The notes under the pieces: model-generated
The model's database searches: none
Seen by the model: only the letters and a program-made list of their open reading frames with translations
Told to the model about the DNA's origin: nothing
Assembly: GCF_028595285.1 (NCBI RefSeq)
Contig: NZ_JAQQXQ010000003.1
Coordinates: 1-64,000 of the forward strand
From: Erythrobacter fulvus
GTDB lineage: Bacteria > Pseudomonadota > Alphaproteobacteria > Sphingomonadales > Sphingomonadaceae
DNA: 64,000 bases
Direction: 5' to 3'
Shown: positions 62,401 through 64,000 of the stretch, piece after piece
Layout: each line of letters opens with the position of its first letter
How positions within the stretch are numbered: the stretch's first letter is position 1
Made by a program: the position numbers and the translations under genes

Positions 62401-63086
62401 TGATGAAAGAGCTCTATGGCGAGGACAAGATCCGCCGCTTCCTCAAATACGAGCTCGACCAGTATCTGGCAGGACGCAAGGGCGATGTGCTGGGTGAACA
62501 GCCGCTGCTGCGGGTCGAGAACCAAGGGTATATCCATTACCGCAAGGGCAGCCTCGTGATGTATCTGCTTCAGGACCGGATGGGAGAGGAGGCTGTGAAT
62601 CGCGCGCTGGCACGGCTGGTGGCCCGATACCGCTTCAAGGGCGCACCCTATCCGCGCAGCGTCGATCTTGTAGCCGAGCTCCGCAAGGAAGCGACCACGC
62701 CCGAACAACAGGCGCTGATCAATGACTTGTTCGAAAAGATCACGATCTACGACCTCAAGGCAAAACAGGCTGTTACCAAGCAGTTGGCAAACGGGCGCTG
62801 GAGCACCCGCATCACGATCGACGCGGGCAAGTTTACCGCCGATGCCAAAGGCAAGGAGACGCCCGCGAAGCTGGCTGAAAGCATCGAGGTGGGCCTCTTC
62901 ACGGCGCGACCCGGACAAGGCTCATTCGACAAGGCGGACGTCTTGTCGATGGAACGCAGGCCGGTTCGCGTCGGTGAACAGGTGGTAGAGGTCGTCAGCG
63001 ACAAGAAGCCGCTTTTCGCCGGGGTCGATCCGTACAACTTCTACATCGACCGCGATTCCGACGACAACATCGTAGCGGTGGAATAA
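59490..63086 (+). CDS. ABC-2 permease fused to an M1-type aminopeptidase
   Basis: A 1198-residue protein. Residues about 1-590 contain two sets of hydrophobic helices of the ABC-2 permease type. Residues about 620-1190 form an M1 metallopeptidase with the zinc motif HELGH at residues 937-941 and the third ligand Glu about 20 residues later (LLSETLAQYS). The peptidase should face the periplasm. The ATG at 59490 follows GAGAGGAG; an upstream TTG is unlikely. It forms an operon with the ATPase. Such fusions are known in several Gram-negative groups, but the substrate and coupling of transport to cleavage are not established. Confidence 0.9.
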   Translation: MLTASLAAFELRYQLRNPVFWVSVAIFFLLGFGISASANVSIGTPGAVHENSPYAVTIATALLGLFYLFVITSFVANAVVRDDTTGFGPMIRATPVGRSSFLAGRFLGGLGIATLGYTAVPLGIAIGSAMPWVDPETVGPGGFVTYAWPFLVIAIPNLILSSALLFSLATMTRSMLASYIGVLILVMGYLAVNVVLSAKPEYQDAVARFEPLAVGAIGEVSRYWTAADMNTRLIPLEGNLLINRALALVWSALFLAVAWWRFSMTERAPSRWRQRRLAKQARRTAKAETALPQALAGPVHRSFGASHAARSFWRRLKIETLLVVKSPGLIVLLLIALAFTTLNLALSQTSYGTASYPLTADVVTTVIGSMSLFTLIVSVFYGGELVWRERDVKINEIIDATPAPGWAMFIPKILAIFVVLLAMSLAGMLAGLIYQAVLGAKSIDLGLYLVSYVMPQSIDLLLIAVLAVFFQVLSPNKYVGWGVMLVWFVSRIFLSNLGYSNMLYMFGGGPGEPLSDMNGTGGFWVGGLIARAYWGAFGVLLLVLAHWAWPRGTVVAVLPRLKRMGKRMTLASGSVALAAVGGMIGTGLVIHHNIKVLNEYQTADEREAQTAEFERKYLKYEKLPRPVVTDVAFDVAIFPDERRMTVTGHYDLRNDTNAPIAEVHVRQGDSSVEFTRLVLAGAALASHDKTHGYRIYRFDTPLAPGGTTRLDFASQVWRRGFANRSAATDIVDNGTFVNNFTFAPIIGMDRRGLLQDRTVRRRQGLPDELRTAKLEDTAAQRENYIHADWVNSRITISTSADQAPIAPGNKLSDEVRGDRRIAVFRSPAPILNFFSVQSARYAEATDRFGDIELAVYHDPRHDWNVPAMLKAMKASLGYYTANFGPYQFGYARIIEFPGYASFAQAFAGTMPYSESIGFAADVRDPDTIDYVSYVTAHELGHQYWAHQIVGGDMQGSTLLSETLAQYSALMVMKELYGEDKIRRFLKYELDQYLAGRKGDVLGEQPLLRVENQGYIHYRKGSLVMYLLQDRMGEEAVNRALARLVARYRFKGAPYPRSVDLVAELRKEATTPEQQALINDLFEKITIYDLKAKQAVTKQLANGRWSTRITIDAGKFTADAKGKETPAKLAESIEVGLFTARPGQGSFDKADVLSMERRPVRVGEQVVEVVSDKKPLFAGVDPYNFYIDRDSDDNIVAVE

Positions 63087-63096
63087 CCGGGGCCGA

Positions 63097-64000
63097 TCAG
63101 CGGAAACGGGACGGCTTGAGGTCGTATTTCGCCAGCTTGTCGTAGATCGTCTTGCGCGGGGTCTGTAGCATGTCCTGCACCCGCGCCATATCGCCTTCGC
63201 ATTGTCTCAGCGCGTCCTCTAGTACAGTACGCTCGAAATCGGCGACGATCTGGTGCAGCGGCCGCTGTCCGGCCAGCGGGTGCGCGGAGGCATGCATGTC
63301 CGACAGGCCCAATACGAAGGCGCGGGCATAGGCGCTGAGTTCATGAAGATTGCCGGGCCAGTCATGCGACTGGACATGCCGCCACTGCACCTCGCCGATC
63401 GGCGGCGCGGAAAGTTCCAGCGTGCGTGCGTGGCGGGCCACGAAAAGGCGGAAGATTTCGGCCACATCCTCGCGCCGTTCACTCAAGGGAGGAAAGGCGA
63501 CCTGCACCGCGCCCAGCCGGTGCCATAGCGGATCGCCGGCGGCTTCTGTTCCATCATCCGCCAGCCGCGCGATGATGATGCGGATATTGAGCTGGCGCGC
63601 GCGCGTCGCGCCGATCGGCAGAACCTGACGCTTTTCCACCAGCGAGGCCAGCCGTGCCGTCAGCAGCGGACTTGCTGCAGCGATATCGTCGAGGAACAAA
63701 GTCCCGCCATTGGCGCGCTCGGCCATCCCGGTGCGTGACAGCCCGCCCCCCGATGCCGTGGATCCCGGGTCGCGACCGAACAGCAGCAGTTCGGCATCCT
63801 CGTGAGCGAGAATTCCGGCATCGACTGCCACGAAGGGGCGGGCGCGGCGCGAACTCAAATCGTGGATTAGACGTGCAGCATGGCTCTTTCCCGTGCCGGG
63901 CGGCCCGGTCAGCACGACGTCGATTTCCGATCGAGCCACCCCTTCGATCACAGAACGCAGCCGTTCGGCTGCAGCCGAAGAGCCCGGGATCGCCTCGCTG
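63097..64000 (-). CDS. Sigma-54-activator-like regulator, C-terminal part (partial)
   Basis: The C-terminal 301 codons of a gene that continues beyond the window. The AAA+ domain has Walker A GPPGTGKS and a Walker B-like GGTLFLDDIA. The loop that normally reads GAFTGA and touches sigma-54 reads instead DPGSTAS, so activation of sigma-54 RNA polymerase is doubtful. A Fis-type helix-turn-helix ends the protein (TPRKTIYDKLAKYDLKP), close to DctD-type regulators. A receiver domain may lie outside the window. It converges on the ABC/M1 gene, ten bases apart. Confidence 0.8.
   Translation of the reverse strand, partial: SEAIPGSSAAAERLRSVIEGVARSEIDVVLTGPPGTGKSHAARLIHDLSSRRARPFVAVDAGILAHEDAELLLFGRDPGSTASGGGLSRTGMAERANGGTLFLDDIAAASPLLTARLASLVEKRQVLPIGATRARQLNIRIIIARLADDGTEAAGDPLWHRLGAVQVAFPPLSERREDVAEIFRLFVARHARTLELSAPPIGEVQWRHVQSHDWPGNLHELSAYARAFVLGLSDMHASAHPLAGQRPLHQIVADFERTVLEDALRQCEGDMARVQDMLQTPRKTIYDKLAKYDLKPSRFR

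Noticed and set aside
59418..62918. A 1166-codon open frame on the minus strand
   Set aside because: It is the antisense shadow of the ABC-2/M1 fusion; composition is His/Arg/Gln-rich and no motif is seen, whereas the plus strand has HELGH and membrane helices.
1..64000. CRISPR arrays, rRNA, tRNA and intact transposons
   Set aside because: No regularly spaced repeats, no tRNA cloverleaf and no transposase with terminal repeats were seen on reading through; short or degenerate RNA genes could have been missed without a covariance search.

Overview
The window is GC-rich, densely packed proteobacterial DNA. The gene families suggest an alphaproteobacterium of the order Sphingomonadales: TonB-dependent receptors, a DUF4175/BatA/MoxR cluster, a 5-oxoproline transporter, an FixLJ-like pair, frequent GTG starts and ATGA/GTGA overlaps. 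This placement is an inference from gene content, not from a marker gene. No rRNA, tRNA, CRISPR array or intact insertion sequence was found.

Layout. 1-5.1 kb is looser and visibly more AT-rich, with a winged-helix protein, an unknown small protein, a PilZ protein and a GGDEF-EAL protein; it looks like an accessory segment. 5.1-15.9 kb is a plus-strand metabolic block: a Tat-exported molybdenum hydroxylase (two subunits), a VOC dioxygenase-like protein, a 47-residue membrane protein, an SDR, a GNAT, a lactonase/NTF2 fusion, a sulfotransferase, a TauE/SafE permease and a Tat-exported HisC-like aminotransferase. 15.9-28.0 kb is a minus-strand cluster of envelope proteins: SUMF1-type formylglycine enzyme, Tat-exported TldD, TldE/PmbA, DUF4159, MoxR, DUF58, BatA, DUF4175 and a large membrane protein. 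28.1-30.2 kb holds a divergent Lrp/AsnC regulator and class V aminotransferase sharing a 15-bp palindrome.

30.2-33.9 kb encodes a TetR regulator followed by haloalkane dehalogenase, DUF1330 protein and sulfatase. The same interrupted palindrome (TGGCA-N7-TGTCA) lies before the regulator and before the operon. The sulfatase has the Cys-type active site that needs formylglycine formation, and the SUMF1 gene at 27 kb could supply it. At 34.2-35.0 kb an outer membrane protein remnant abuts a DUF1348 gene. 35.0-42.1 kb is a sucrose locus: fructokinase, cytoplasmic-type GH68 enzyme, TonB-dependent receptor, MFS sugar transporter and LacI regulator, with two perfect LacI-type operators between the divergent receptor and transporter genes.

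42.1-44.1 kb holds a metallo-beta-lactamase-fold protein and phosphatidylserine decarboxylase. 44.3-50.4 kb is a 5-oxoprolinase operon with its DUF969/DUF979 transporter and a DUF2891 protein. 50.6-58.4 kb is a stress/redox-type island: Hsp20, a proline-rich small protein, universal stress protein, BON protein, FixLJ-like two-component system, lipoprotein, phosphoribosyltransferase, degenerate receiver and host-attachment-type protein. A 14-bp palindrome (CSGTA-N4-TACSG) before hsp20 and before fixL, with a weaker copy before the last gene, suggests a regulon. 58.6-63.1 kb encodes an ABC ATPase and a permease fused to an M1 peptidase; the window ends inside a sigma-54-activator-like gene.
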